Origin: Delftia tsuruhatensis
Lineage (GTDB): Bacteria; Pseudomonadota; Gammaproteobacteria; Burkholderiales; Burkholderiaceae_C
DNA: 64,000 nucleotides
Reading direction: 5' to 3'
NCBI RefSeq assembly: GCF_903815225.1
Contig: NZ_LR813084.1
Location: 2,708,501-2,772,500 of the forward strand
Shown: positions 35,564-45,700 of the stretch, piece after piece
Layout of the letters: each line of letters begins with the position of its first letter
Numbering within the stretch: position 1 is the first letter of the stretch
The notes under the pieces: generated by a model
Told to the model about the DNA's origin: nothing
Databases searched by the model: none
Seen by the model: only the letters and a program-made list of their open reading frames with translations
Program-made: the position numbers and the translations under genes

Positions 35564-35770
35564 ATGAACTGTCGCATTGGCCAACTGGCCTTGAAATACG
35601 CCGGCAAATCCTTGCCGTTGGAGGTTCTGCCCAGCGCGGCAGGCCACTACATCGGCACCTGTGATGCACACGGCCCGGTCTCGCGCGAGTCGATTGAGTA
35701 TTTCCGCAGCCAAGCCGCTGCCCAACGCGCACTCGCGCGACGGGCTTGGACTCAGCTGCTCATTCCCTAA
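35564..35770 (+). CDS. Small ICE hypothetical protein
   Basis: 68 aa from the ATG at 35564, which has CAGGAG nine bases upstream. The frame is open farther upstream to 35384 but has no support. The sequence (NCRIGQLALKYAGKSLPLEVLPSAAGHYIGTCDAHGPVSRES) looks soluble and structured, with a pattern suggesting a small beta-rich fold. Family not recognised. It is the first gene after the higBA terminator. Confidence 0.6.
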   Translation: MNCRIGQLALKYAGKSLPLEVLPSAAGHYIGTCDAHGPVSRESIEYFRSQAAAQRALARRAWTQLLIP

Positions 35771-35792
35771 TCCACTGCTCAAAGGAGCCGGC

Positions 35793-36185
35793 ATGCCCAG
35801 CAATCTTCCCGACGAATTGGTCCAGCAACTGCTCCAGGAAGAGCGGCATTTCGTCAGCGCGCCCGAAGCGTTTTTCCAAGCGTGGCGCCAAGCCGTGCGC
35901 ATCGCCGGGCCACAGTGGTTTGGCGATGGCACTCGCGATGGCTTGACGCAAGCGCAAGACAAATGGGCGCTGTGCCCAAACGTGCGCATGATCGGCAACG
36001 CGCTCGGCGTGTTGAGCAGCGGAGAACGCTTGTTTCTCGCGGCTTTGGTCAGCTTCTACAACGCCCACCACGGCGCCGTCCTGCTCAAGCGCAGTGGCTT
36101 CGAAGGGCTGGCCGACCTGTCAGGTCTGGACTTGGAACGGCGCCGCGTCATTGCCGCGCTGATCCTCAATCACACCGGCTGGTGA
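35793..36185 (+). CDS. ICE hypothetical protein
   Basis: 130 aa. The ATG at 35793 follows CAAAGGAGCC, a strong ribosome-binding site. Helical, with a Trp-rich middle (FFQAWRQAVRIAGPQWFGDG) and a C-terminal RLFLAALVSFYNAHHG. I recognise it only as a recurring gene of ICEs of this type; no function is known to me. The 3' gap holds a strong hairpin at 36232-36265. Confidence 0.7.
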   Translation: MPSNLPDELVQQLLQEERHFVSAPEAFFQAWRQAVRIAGPQWFGDGTRDGLTQAQDKWALCPNVRMIGNALGVLSSGERLFLAALVSFYNAHHGAVLLKRSGFEGLADLSGLDLERRRVIAALILNHTGW

Positions 36186-36231
36186 CGGGCCACGGGCGCA
36201 CTCCCGAAGGTTGCGTAGCACCACAACCCAT

Positions 36232-36265
36232 GAGGGGCCGCCGTCTGTATCAGACGCTGCCCCTC
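36232..36265 (+). other. Intercistronic hairpin
   Basis: GAGGGGC.GCCGTCTG and CAGACGCTGCCCCTC form a stem of about 15 bp with one bulge and a short loop. There is no T-run, so an mRNA-stabilising or translational element is more likely than a terminator. Similar hairpins precede other genes in this element. Confidence 0.5.
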
Positions 36266-36356
36266 CATTCTCACCTTAATTCATTTGGCGGTTGGCCGTT
36301 CTTGTGGAGCAATATCCGCGAGAGTGGGCCGCGCCTTGATCTGCAATGGAGGCACC

Positions 36357-37070
36357 ATGTCCCAGACTGACAATCCGTTCGTTCGCGGCTATTGGCAACT
36401 GCATATCAGCCGCACTCTATTCATCACGCCCAACGACCCCAGTCCGCCCATTTGGCGGCCACTGCATCCGGCTCAGAGTCATCTGCCCGATCATGCAATC
36501 GTGCAATTGCCTTGTTTAGTCGCTGCGGACTTCGCCCTCATCACCGAAGGACAAAATCCGCCAAGCTGGCTTGCAGCGCAATGCGCCTTCGAGGGCACTG
36601 TGCAATCAGTGGTCTACTCCATTGAAGGCCGTGATCTGGACGGCAAGCCCACGCATGTCGGCGACGTCTATTCGCCCGAAGACGCCGCCGAGGTGGTACG
36701 GCGCTTGACGCTCGCGACCGGCTTCCACAGTCGCTATTGGGAGATCAGCCGCAGCCATCTATCTGAAGAGGCGTACGCGTTCTTGTGCAAAGCCGTGCAA
36801 GCACGCCGGCCGCAAGCGGGCTACGAAGTCTTCCAGCTCGCCAACAGCATGGCCCTGGCCGTGCTCCTCAGTGATACCCCATGGACCGATGCCACGCGGC
36901 ATGCCAAAGGCATGACCCGCGAAGCGCTACGGCAGCGGCAGTACAGCAGCGGTATGCCATCAGAACTGGTCACTGTGTTGCACCTGGCGGCCCAAGCCGA
37001 GGTGCGCATCCTCGTCTTTGACGCCGATGCGCCACAGCTCTTAGGGTTGTCGATCTATCCACAAAACTGA
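36357..37070 (+). CDS. ICE hypothetical protein (DUF5983-like?)
   Basis: 237 aa from the ATG at 36357, with TGGAGG upstream. Blocks such as RGYWQLHISRTLF, VQSVVYSIEGRDLDGKPTHVGDVYSPEDAAEVVRRL, FHSRYWEISRSHL and ASELVTVLHLA-like C-terminal sequence (SELVTVLHLAAQAEVRILVFDADAP) are shared with conserved hypothetical genes of Pseudomonas ICEs, sometimes annotated DUF5983; that domain label is from memory. No catalytic motif recognised. Possibly soluble, two-domain. Confidence 0.7.
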   Translation: MSQTDNPFVRGYWQLHISRTLFITPNDPSPPIWRPLHPAQSHLPDHAIVQLPCLVAADFALITEGQNPPSWLAAQCAFEGTVQSVVYSIEGRDLDGKPTHVGDVYSPEDAAEVVRRLTLATGFHSRYWEISRSHLSEEAYAFLCKAVQARRPQAGYEVFQLANSMALAVLLSDTPWTDATRHAKGMTREALRQRQYSSGMPSELVTVLHLAAQAEVRILVFDADAPQLLGLSIYPQN

Positions 37071-37084
37071 CCTCAATACACCCA

Positions 37085-37119
37085 GCGGGTTGCTGAACCC
37101 GTTCGGGTTCTGCGCCCGC
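37085..37119 (+). other. Two-stem intercistronic hairpin
   Basis: An inner stem GAACCCG-TT-CGGGTTC (37095-37110) is enclosed by GCGGG (37085-37089) and CCCGC (37115-37119). It lies 20 bases before the ATG of the next gene, covering the leader upstream of its AGGAG. Confidence 0.5.
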
Positions 37120-37139
37120 TTCTTAACCAGGAGCACCCA

Positions 37140-37547
37140 ATGGCTAGCCGTCAGAATTATCCCAGCTTGCTTAAGCCGCTCTCGGCCATTGCCGAGAATA
37201 TTGAGCCATTTGAAATTAACCTTCCTCAAATACTAGACAGCCTTAATTGGCCGGTGGCCTCCCACGGCTTGCTGCTCGAACAAACGCCGCAGGCAGATTT
37301 TCAGCAGCAACTGCTCGCTTGTATTGAGGCGGTGTCGCTTTATTCAGGTGAAAGCAGAACCTTGGTATTCCAGTATCAAAGCGGAGCGCTACGCCTCGAT
37401 CGGATCGATCCACAAAGGCTTTTGCACTTACCAATTGAACGCTACGAAATGCTGCTTTTCGACAGTGGCATCGACCACGGCGAGCGTTGGCTACATCTAT
37501 TTTACCCGATGACACGCGCGCATCAGTTTATTGAACCGATGGTTTGA
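37140..37547 (+). CDS. ICE hypothetical protein
   Basis: 135 aa from the ATG at 37140, with AGGAG nine bases upstream. The sequence (FEINLPQILDSLNWPVASHGLLLEQ, then SRTLVFQYQSGALRLDRIDPQRLLHLPIERYEMLLFDSG) seems a mixed alpha/beta soluble protein. I do not recognise it. Codon use is more AT-rich than the upstream ICE genes. It is the last plus-strand gene before the minus-strand Hachiman operon. Confidence 0.65.
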   Translation: MASRQNYPSLLKPLSAIAENIEPFEINLPQILDSLNWPVASHGLLLEQTPQADFQQQLLACIEAVSLYSGESRTLVFQYQSGALRLDRIDPQRLLHLPIERYEMLLFDSGIDHGERWLHLFYPMTRAHQFIEPMV

Positions 37548-37556
37548 GCTTGGTCG

Positions 37557-37582
37557 AAGCCCCTCTTTGGAGGGGTGCTTTA
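37557..37582 (+). terminator. Putative terminator after 37547
   Basis: AGCCCCTC-TTTG-GAGGGGTGCTTT forms a stem of 7-8 bp (partly G-U), followed by only a short T-run. Weak but well placed between the plus-strand gene and the convergent Hachiman operon. Confidence 0.4.
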
Positions 37583-37676
37583 CTTTGTATATTATTCAGC
37601 CAAATAACTTGCTCTTTGCATGACAGAGTTTATGTAAATAATTTATTTGGCTAGGTGTCTGTTTTGTTGTCTACGA

Positions 37677-39767
37677 TTATGCCTCTATACCATCGAAAAA
37701 ATAGTCTAAAACATAGTGATCAAAACTATCAAACTCTTCGATTTCCTCAACTATCTCTTGTTTTAAAGTACGAAGAAGCTCAATGGCTGAGTGAAGATCA
37801 AACGCCTCATCTTCGAAGTCTATTAATCCCGAGCGATGAATTTTTTTGCATAACATACGAGGCAATCCATACTCTTCCAATTCCATGACGCATGATGGTA
37901 GAAATGCTTTGGATAACCTGGCGATAAATGGCGATATATCGACACCGTGCTCTGGCGTTATTTTTTTCTGAATAACGTTAATATCATTCAGCAGCGCCGT
38001 GAGCTTGAACGTTGCATTGCGCTCCATCTTAAAAAATTCTTCAATCGTAATATCCTGCTCGGACAATTGCTCCAAAAGCTCTGGGATTGAAAGATGCCAA
38101 TTACTGGACAAAACTCTAATGAACTCTGCAAACTTGCCATAAGCAGTGTCCCAGCCGCCCGGAACCAGCTTTAGAATTTTACAAAGTATCCAAGACCAGT
38201 AGTCATTGGTCGGTGAATACAAGGTTGCAAGCCCTCGCACAAGCTTAGGATCGGTTTTAATTGCTTGAGCGATTGCGGCAATCAACTCTGTGTCGCTGGA
38301 AATCAGCTCCCCCTCGTTCCTTAATTCATCAAATACCTGTTGACCCATTATCGAAGTCATCTCTTCTTTATATTGAAGAAGTTTGGCCAACTGCTCCCTC
38401 GTCAGTTCTTTCTTGTACTTTTCATCATCGACGTCAGCCAGTAATTCATCAGGAAACGTCAGCTCCAGCTGAGTCTCGGAAAATACGGGCGGCTCTTCAA
38501 GAATGTAAATCTTGCCAATAAAGTGCCTGAACATCCGACCACCACGCCCGATAATGTTGCGATAGGTGAAGTCGTCAAGTTTTAGATTGCCTTTTTTATT
38601 GCTCCAGACAATCACGTTTTCCGCGGATGTATTAACTCCTTCGATGATCGAGGTGGTTGATATCAATGTTTGCAGCCCATCTCCTCTTTCTTCAAACAAG
38701 CGGACTTGTATCTGACTGAGTGAGCGATGAAGCTGCCCCGTGTGTATCCCGACCCCGCGCTTCACCAGATTGGTTAAATTCCAGTTAGGGTGATAATTCT
38801 CTGCGAGCCACGTGGAAAAATCGGATAGTAGCTTGCCGCACTCTCTTTGATTACTCTCAATAAGAAGCGTTGCAACACTGGCAACGTTTGGATAGGTTCC
38901 TGCGTAGACGAGCGATTTTAACTCTTGCTTCCCAAGTATATTCAGTAGTGCATCGTTCTTCTTTTGGATATCTTTCTTTATTTCTTTATAGAGGTCATGC
39001 TTCTCCAGGAAAACGGTATTGAAATCCATGCGCAGAAATACCATATCCTTAGTGAATGGATTCACATTCAAATCAGAAATATTCGGCGCCAAATAATATT
39101 TCTGTACAGCTTGCTCACCCAGCTTTAGCATCGCTTTCAATAAAGCTGGAGACCTCTCTTTATCAAATTCCCGACTTGCTTTATAAAACTCATCTACAAC
39201 GAGCAAATCTAGCTGCTTCAATTTCTCTGCGTAATGAATTGCTCGCTCTTGTGGAAAAATTAGAATGTTCTTTTCCGCCAACTCGACTTCCGATGTTGTT
39301 ATTATCTTATACTCGGAAGAGAATTTTTTACTCAGTCGTCGCCGAACTTCATCCGTCAATGCAATGGTGGGGACTAGAATCAAGACGTTCGCTGGTTTTT
39401 TTATAGCAATGTAGGCATCAATGATTAGGCTTTTACCGAAACTAGTCGGTGCACTAACCGCGATATTTTCACCATTCAACAAATGCTTCAATACTAGTGA
39501 TTGTTCACTATGAAGCGTTGCATGGGTATTCCGGCCAATATCAACCTTAAATGATTCAAAAACAAACCGATCTTGCCAGGAAGCGGTTTCCGGCTCAAGA
39601 TAGGGATATAAGCCCGAATCCCTGATAAGATGGTTTATGAGTGGGTTATAGTTTTTTTCTTGCTTTTCAAGACTGTCAAGCAATCGAATTAATCGATTTC
39701 TTGCCCCGGCATCGTCATTGTTTTGGAGCAGATCATTAATCGCAGCACATTCGGCGAATACATCCAT
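37677..39767 (-). CDS. hamB: HamB-like helicase of Hachiman defence system
   Basis: 696 aa. It is a superfamily 2 helicase: Walker A APTSFGKS at residues 106-113, motif II VDEFYK at 191-196, motif III region PTIALTDE, and a motif VI-like RNIIGRGGRMFRH. The gene starts five bases after the stop of the HamA gene and is co-oriented, the order of Hachiman HamA-HamB operons. In known Hachiman systems HamB unwinds DNA and HamA cleaves it upon phage infection. Low-GC codon use relative to the rest of the ICE indicates separate acquisition. The C-terminal part is unassigned. Confidence 0.85.
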   Translation of the reverse strand: MDVFAECAAINDLLQNNDDAGARNRLIRLLDSLEKQEKNYNPLINHLIRDSGLYPYLEPETASWQDRFVFESFKVDIGRNTHATLHSEQSLVLKHLLNGENIAVSAPTSFGKSLIIDAYIAIKKPANVLILVPTIALTDEVRRRLSKKFSSEYKIITTSEVELAEKNILIFPQERAIHYAEKLKQLDLLVVDEFYKASREFDKERSPALLKAMLKLGEQAVQKYYLAPNISDLNVNPFTKDMVFLRMDFNTVFLEKHDLYKEIKKDIQKKNDALLNILGKQELKSLVYAGTYPNVASVATLLIESNQRECGKLLSDFSTWLAENYHPNWNLTNLVKRGVGIHTGQLHRSLSQIQVRLFEERGDGLQTLISTTSIIEGVNTSAENVIVWSNKKGNLKLDDFTYRNIIGRGGRMFRHFIGKIYILEEPPVFSETQLELTFPDELLADVDDEKYKKELTREQLAKLLQYKEEMTSIMGQQVFDELRNEGELISSDTELIAAIAQAIKTDPKLVRGLATLYSPTNDYWSWILCKILKLVPGGWDTAYGKFAEFIRVLSSNWHLSIPELLEQLSEQDITIEEFFKMERNATFKLTALLNDINVIQKKITPEHGVDISPFIARLSKAFLPSCVMELEEYGLPRMLCKKIHRSGLIDFEDEAFDLHSAIELLRTLKQEIVEEIEEFDSFDHYVLDYFFDGIEA

Positions 39768-39772
39768 GGCAA

Positions 39773-40690
39773 CTATCCCTTATGGTGCGCAACGGCATTC
39801 GAAAATCGATCAATCAAGTGCTTCCTATCGGGTACAGGAAATAAAATAACGTGAAATTTTACCAATGCATATTTAGTAATGCTTTGGGATAGCGAATTTA
39901 TTTGTTTTTTGAAATAGGCGGTCGCACGCTCAAGGTGATAATTTCGCACTTGCTCCCGATAGGCATCGTTCATTTCCTTGGCTTTTGCAGTTAACGAACA
40001 TTGATGCAGAAGAAGAATGGGAATATGCAATATTGGCTTGATAACGTCCATCGACGTATCAGCGGCCAAGGCGCTTTTTATTGCATTAGCCAGTTCTGCA
40101 TCCTCAACCAATCGGTCAATATCAGCCATATTGGTGATAATGCTGTTTTCCTTTTTTAATTTTTCGGTTTTAAGAGAGTTGCCGACTGATTCAACGATGG
40201 ATATCAGCCGCGTATCCTCAATGCTGTTAAAAAATTTAGCCTCTCCAAACCAAAGTGAAAAATTCTTGTCGCCTTCGAGAACGATATGGACACTGTCAGC
40301 ACCCTTTGCATTGTCTTGCGTATTTTGCTTATAAAAAATCTTGGGAACAACAGGTAACGCATTATAGTAGTGGTGCATTATTCCATAAAGCACAATTTCG
40401 GCTAACTCACTGCCTTTGCCCTTGTCGCCTTCTTTGTCTGTCAGGCGCAGATTTTTTGCGGCTTGTCGCAGAGTTGAGCCACTTTTGCCTGCAAGCTTTT
40501 CGCGCTCTTTTGCCGATAACGCAGTTAAGGCTATGTTGTCCCAAACGAAATTCTCAAACTTTTCACCACGCCATTTTTCATCTTCAAAATCGTTTAATAA
40601 ACTAATTATTGATTTGTTTTCGACGGGGGATAGCGTAGTGTCTGAGAATAAATTGAGATATCGGTCATTGATTAAAATTTCAAATTCCAT
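39773..40690 (-). CDS. hamA: HamA-like DUF1837 nuclease of Hachiman system
   Basis: 305 aa, full length for the family. It carries DUF1837: KGSELAEIVLYGIMHHYY (residues 93-109), then D132 in GADSVHIV and E150-x-K152 in WFGEAKFF, which together give a D...ExK nuclease centre. HamA is the nuclease effector of Hachiman, held inactive by HamB until activated by abnormal DNA ends. The gene is 20 bases downstream of a DCL/DUF3223 gene and 5 bases upstream of HamB, so all three are likely one operon. Confidence 0.88.
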   Translation of the reverse strand: MEFEILINDRYLNLFSDTTLSPVENKSIISLLNDFEDEKWRGEKFENFVWDNIALTALSAKEREKLAGKSGSTLRQAAKNLRLTDKEGDKGKGSELAEIVLYGIMHHYYNALPVVPKIFYKQNTQDNAKGADSVHIVLEGDKNFSLWFGEAKFFNSIEDTRLISIVESVGNSLKTEKLKKENSIITNMADIDRLVEDAELANAIKSALAADTSMDVIKPILHIPILLLHQCSLTAKAKEMNDAYREQVRNYHLERATAYFKKQINSLSQSITKYALVKFHVILFPVPDRKHLIDRFSNAVAHHKG

Positions 40691-40710
40691 CGACTTATCC
40701 GCTTGAGTAT

Positions 40711-41016
40711 TTAATCATTTCGCTGGGTCACGCACTTCTTATAGGAAAATCCTTCCTTGGCACCACTCTTCAAAACAGCGCAGAAACACTGGCTTCCAAA
40801 TTTCTCTGGCATAACTTCAAAATAATTAACACCCGGCCCAACTTTACTAGAATATTGTGGATGCCGTTTGAATAGTTCCACCAGGTGCACTGTGTCCGCT
40901 GAAGAAACCCGCTCTCCCGGTACATATCGTTGCAGCATTTCTTGAAAGAAAGAATGAGCTAAAGTTTGGTTGTCAAACGTGATGGTGCTCAAGATTACGG
41001 GTTTTCCTCTGGCCAT
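40711..41016 (-). CDS. DCL/DUF3223 domain protein, first gene of Hachiman operon
   Basis: 101 aa. GKPVILSTITF, then HSFFQEMLQRYVPGERV, VELFKRHPQYSSKVGPGVNYFEV and CFCAVLKSGAKEGFSYKKCV define the DCL (DUF3223) fold, named from the plant Defective chloroplasts and leaves protein. The function in bacteria is unknown, but it appears near defence genes. A perfect AAGGAGGA lies seven bases before the start. Placing it upstream of hamA and hamB suggests a third, accessory Hachiman component or regulator; that is inference. Confidence 0.82.
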   Translation of the reverse strand: MARGKPVILSTITFDNQTLAHSFFQEMLQRYVPGERVSSADTVHLVELFKRHPQYSSKVGPGVNYFEVMPEKFGSQCFCAVLKSGAKEGFSYKKCVTQRND

Positions 41017-41550
41017 AGTTTCCTCCTTTGAAAATGATAAAATCAGCCAACACCATTTAGATCAACCGTCTCGCTCCTTGCTTGTCCATGAGAGCAAACC
41101 CGTCACTGCAAACAAGATCGCAAAATTCATAAATACGGATAGTACGCGAAATAGACTGCTGTGGGCTTACTTCGCAGTGCACTGCTCAAGGATCGCCACC
41201 TGTGTTGCTCAGATGGGACGCGTGTCCCTCAGTTGCACAGCTGCATTGGAGTTGATCGGCAATACTGATGTTGCATCCAGTCGGCCCCAGGACGGAGCGG
41301 GTTGTTGTGGGCTGTGTCAGCCAAAAAAAGACGTACCAATTGTCTCGCGCGTGCAACTGCGCTTTTGAGCCTCTCCCGCTCAGGTCGCACGGAGGGCTGC
41401 GGGAGCCTTGCGCAATAGCCTGTACGTGGGTCCGCTCACGCCAGTTCTGGAGCAGCGGAGCGGGTGCACTTATCGAGTTCCAGGTTGGCGTCACAACTGC
41501 TGCTCACGGCTGGTCGCTGAAACACCTCAAACCAGCCTACGCTCGCTCTG
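41017..41550. other. Intergenic region between defence genes
   Basis: 534 bases between two minus-strand genes, without a convincing coding frame. The part next to 41017 should hold the promoter of the DCL-hamA-hamB operon. A minus-strand segment near 41460-41560 has the look of a degraded gene end but I cannot identify it. Confidence 0.35.
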
Positions 41551-42618
41551 TCAGCGATGCGAATACTCAGGAAAATTTTCCCAATTATGCTTTTCTTCAA
41601 TAATCAGCTTGTAGTGGCTGCCGTGGACTTCTTCGTTCATCTCCAACCGCGATAAGAGATGCGAGTCATCGCCGGTAATATCGGCTATTAATTTGGTATT
41701 GGACTTCATGGTTCCATTTAGAATAAACGATCCATGTGGGGTGCCCCACTCGTGAGCCAAGCGTAATGCATCGCTTTCCACGGCATGCAGGCGAAACATA
41801 TGTGTTGGGTAGGGATTTTTTTGTGTGCGCTCATTCATCCTGTGTATAACACCTAAGCTCCAAAAGAACGGTGCGCCAAGTAGCAACGCATTTATAAGCG
41901 CTTCAAGCATTGCGCCATGCTGGCTAGGGGCTTCGCCATATTGTTCTTGAAGTTGGCGCCACTTCTTGGCCAATTGATTAAAAGCAAAAGTGTCAGCCAC
42001 AATTTCTCTTGCATGTGCGGCAATACGCTCATCCGCAGAAATATCATCATTAATTTTATTGCTTTGGTGCACGTTGGTGGCGCAATCATGCACAACTAGG
42101 CTGCTATTTTTTCTAACAGTCCTTCTCCATCCGTGTTTGTGGAAAATATGGCCAATTTCATGCAGAACAACAAATTCGAATAGGTTCTCCACATAGTAGT
42201 CAAAACACAGGCGGTGCTCAGCACAAAAAAGCCACCAGTATTCCTTATTTTTCAAATCAAATCCACCGGACCTCAACCAATCCTCATACCCCAAGGTGCG
42301 CCACGGCGCAATCCAATTTGCGGGTCGGGGTGTCGGTGCATCCAATGTGGCGCAGATCATCGACGCCAGTCGAAGTATATGTTCGATCAACCCCTTGTAC
42401 ACGACGACAACTTTAGGATTATGAATTGCCACCGCTTGCCGCATGCTGCCGTCGACAAGAAGAAAGTCAATCTCGTTGTTGTATTTTTGACAAAGTTGAA
42501 CTCCATTTCTCATCAGCTTCAAATACGTCAGGCAATCGCAAGACTCAGGGCTGATAAAGTTTTCGCCATTTTTAAAAACATGGGCCTTGAGAAACGCTTT
42601 TTTTTCTTCGATCGTCAT
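41551..42618 (-). CDS. Zinc metalloprotease-like protein (HEIGH)
   Basis: 355 aa. HEIGH at residues 153-157 within FVVLHEIGHIFH gives the HExxH zinc site, and EIVAD (205-209) supplies a probable third ligand, with H160 nearby. This fits a gluzincin-like soluble protease. The Lit protease of phage exclusion is also an HExxH enzyme, and the context (next to Hachiman, inside an ICE) suggests a defence role, but I do not see enough identity to call it Lit. No signal peptide. GC content is low, like the Hachiman genes. Confidence 0.68.
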   Translation of the reverse strand: MTIEEKKAFLKAHVFKNGENFISPESCDCLTYLKLMRNGVQLCQKYNNEIDFLLVDGSMRQAVAIHNPKVVVVYKGLIEHILRLASMICATLDAPTPRPANWIAPWRTLGYEDWLRSGGFDLKNKEYWWLFCAEHRLCFDYYVENLFEFVVLHEIGHIFHKHGWRRTVRKNSSLVVHDCATNVHQSNKINDDISADERIAAHAREIVADTFAFNQLAKKWRQLQEQYGEAPSQHGAMLEALINALLLGAPFFWSLGVIHRMNERTQKNPYPTHMFRLHAVESDALRLAHEWGTPHGSFILNGTMKSNTKLIADITGDDSHLLSRLEMNEEVHGSHYKLIIEEKHNWENFPEYSHR

Positions 42619-42793
42619 AATGAATCACTGACTCCATCATGTATTTTATATAACCTACTGCGCCAACGTTCATATTCGTTTCGCACTTCATTCGCACAAA
42701 CCGCCATAAGCACAAGCCCTTTGTTTACAGCGGCCGCACAGTCGTTTGCGGCACCGTCTCTCCCCACTTGCCACGCTCTCGGGGAGAAACGCC

Positions 42794-45700
42794 ATGTGTA
42801 CCACATTCGGCATTCGCGGCACGCTGACACTGGCGCTATGGGCCGCATACGGCGCGGCCGGCATGGCGCAGCCGTTCGACCAGGTGCTGGACACCGATCA
42901 AAGCAGCACCGTCAGCTTGCGCAAGCCCGGCGAGCAAGTGCTGATTGCCGATGGCGTGTCCATTGCGCCCAGCGCAGGGGCGGGCTTGATCGGCGCACCG
43001 GGTGACCGTTGGTGGATCACCAACCAAGGGGACGTTGCCGGCGACTTTGCGGTTCACCTGCAAGGGGAGAGCGGCCTGCGCAACGTCCGGCAAATCCGTG
43101 GCACACACATCGGCGTTCTCGCCAATCAAGGGCTGACCTTGAGCAACGGCGTGGGCGCGGCTATTTCCGGGCTGTCGGCGGTCATGAGTCACGGGCCATT
43201 GGTGCTGGACAATCAGGGCCTGATCGAGGGCACCTATGACGGCTTGGTGATCTCGCCCACGCAGCTCGCCCAGGGCGCGGCCGTTGACAACGGCGGCACG
43301 TTGCGCGGTGGGCGCTTCGGCATCGTCCTGCGGACGGCGGCGTTCGACCCGGCAACCCACATCATCCGCAATCGAACGGGCGCACTGATCGAGAGTCTTG
43401 GCGGTAATGGCGTTGATCTGCTCCACAGCTTGACCACGATCCATAACGAGGCGGGCGCCACGGTGCAGGGGCAACACTCGGCGCTGGCCGGTGGCGATCG
43501 CTACACCTTCTTGAACCTGGACAACGCTGGCAGCATACGCGGCGGTACCGGCGCCGGGGTCTGGTCCTATGGCGGCGGGCGCATCGTCAATCAAGCCGGC
43601 GGGGAAATTACCGGCAGCGGCGCGCTGGCCTACGTGCGCAGCGTGGCCAGCACCGATAACAGCCTGCTCAACGCCGGTACCCTGCGCGCCAGCGCCAATG
43701 AATTCGTCGCGGGCAACGGTAGGTTCGCGGGCAGTGGCGCCGGGGTGTACTTTGGCGGGGTTGAGCCGACGGCGGGCGGGCGGGTGGACAACCTGGCCAG
43801 CGGCAGCATTTTAGGCAGCGTCTACGGCCTTTACAGTGGCGCGGCGGTGGCCGCCACGGATGCCGGCCCAATCACCGTCAACAACGCCGGGCTGATCACG
43901 GGGCGTACGGGTATCGCGCTCAACGGCGGCGACGGCAGCATCAGCAACCGAGGGACGATTCGCGGCACGGCGGGCGATGCCATCGTGTTCGACGCGGCTG
44001 CCGAGCGCCGCAACCGATTGACCCTCGATAGCGGCTCACGGCTAGAGGGCCAAGTCCGTGGTGGTGCGGGCTTCGATGCGCTGCTGCTGTTGGGCAGCGG
44101 CGCCGAGGACTTGAGCCGCTTTGTGGCCATGGACCAGCTAACGTTGCGCGGTGACGACTGGACACTCGGAGGCACCGGGGGCTTCGCCGCCAGCCGGGTC
44201 GAACGCGGCGTGTTGCGCCTCGACGGGCAGTTGACCAGCGATGTGCGGGTGGACACGCCAGGCACCCTGGCGGGCGGCGGCACCCTGCACGGCAATGCGC
44301 TGATCGATGGCACCCTGGCGCCCAGCGGCACGCTGACCATCGATGGCAACCTCAGCTTGAGCGAATCGGCGCTGCTCGACTATCGCCTGGGGCAAGCCAA
44401 CCGCGCGGGTGGGCCACTCAATGACTTGACCCTGGTCCGTGGCGACCTGGTGCTCGATGGCACCCTCAAAGTGCGCAGCAGCCCAGGCGGAGCATTTGGC
44501 CCTGGCGTGTACCGCTTGTTTGAGTATGGCGGGCGGTTGCTCGACAACGGCCTGACCCTCGGCGCTGTGCCCGGCGGCAGCCAAGATCAGATCAGCACCG
44601 GCATCGCCGGCCAGGTCAACCTGCTGCATCGCGCGGAACAAGCGCTGAGCTGGTGGGATGGCGGCGGGCAGCCGTTCGACGGGCGCATTTCTGGTGGCAC
44701 CGGCATTTGGCAAGCAGGCACCGACCTCAATTGGAGCGAGGCGAGCGGCGCCCTCAATGGCCGCTACGACCCTGGCAGTTTCGCCATCTTCGCGGGCCAG
44801 CCCGGTCAGGTGACCCTGAGCCACGCCCAGGGCCCCGTGCTGTCGGCGGGCATGCAGTTCGCCAGCGATGGCTATCGCCTCCAAGGCGAAGCCCTGACCC
44901 TGCTGGCGGGCCAGCACAGCCTGCGGGTCGGCGACGGCACGGCGCGGGGCGCGACCTTCAGCGCCACGATTACCGCGCCCTTGAGCGGTCTCGGTGGCCT
45001 GGACAAAAGCGACCTCGGCACCCTGGTGCTGGCCGGCGACAACCCATACAGCGGCGCCACCACCGTGTCCGGCGGCACCCTGCGCGCGGGCGCCGACCAG
45101 GTGTTTGCCCACAGTAGCGCGATTCAAGTACAGGCCGGCGCCACCCTGGACCTCGGTGGCTACCGGCAAACCGCGCAACGCCTGGCGGGTGCCGGCATGC
45201 TACTGCTGGGCGACGCGGAGCTGACCGTGCACAACGCTAGCAGCCGCGACGACTCGCGGTTCTCCGGGGTATTGCAAGGTTCTGGCGGTTTGCGCAAAAG
45301 CGGCGACGGCACGCTGACCTTGGACGGCGCCACGCGCTATCGCGGGGGCACCCACCTGCAAGGCGGGCAACTGCTGCTGGATGGCGGCAACGGCGGTGCC
45401 CAGTTGCAAAGCCAGGTGACGGGTGAGGCCACGGCACAGCTATCTCTGCGTAACGGTGCCAGCCTGCGCGGTCAGATCAACGGGCCAAACCTGGCGGTGG
45501 ACGCCCTGAGCAGTTGGACCTTGACCGCCGATTCGCGGCTCGACCGGCTCCAGCATGCGGGGCAGATTGGCTTTGCCGAGCCCGGCCTACCGATGTTGAG
45601 CGGCCGGACCCTGCGCGTGCGCGAGCTTACCGGCCAGGGCGGCGTGGTGGCGTTGTACAGCGTGTTGGGCGGCAGTGGCGCGGTCAGCGATCGGCTGCTG

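Noticed and set aside
41186-41494. Minus-strand frame between Hachiman and the metalloprotease
   Set aside because: No ribosome-binding site, no recognisable domain, composition unlike neighbours; left as non-coding.
41551-42618. Naming the HEIGH protease as Lit
   Set aside because: Only the zinc motif and genomic context match; the rest of the sequence cannot be compared without a search.
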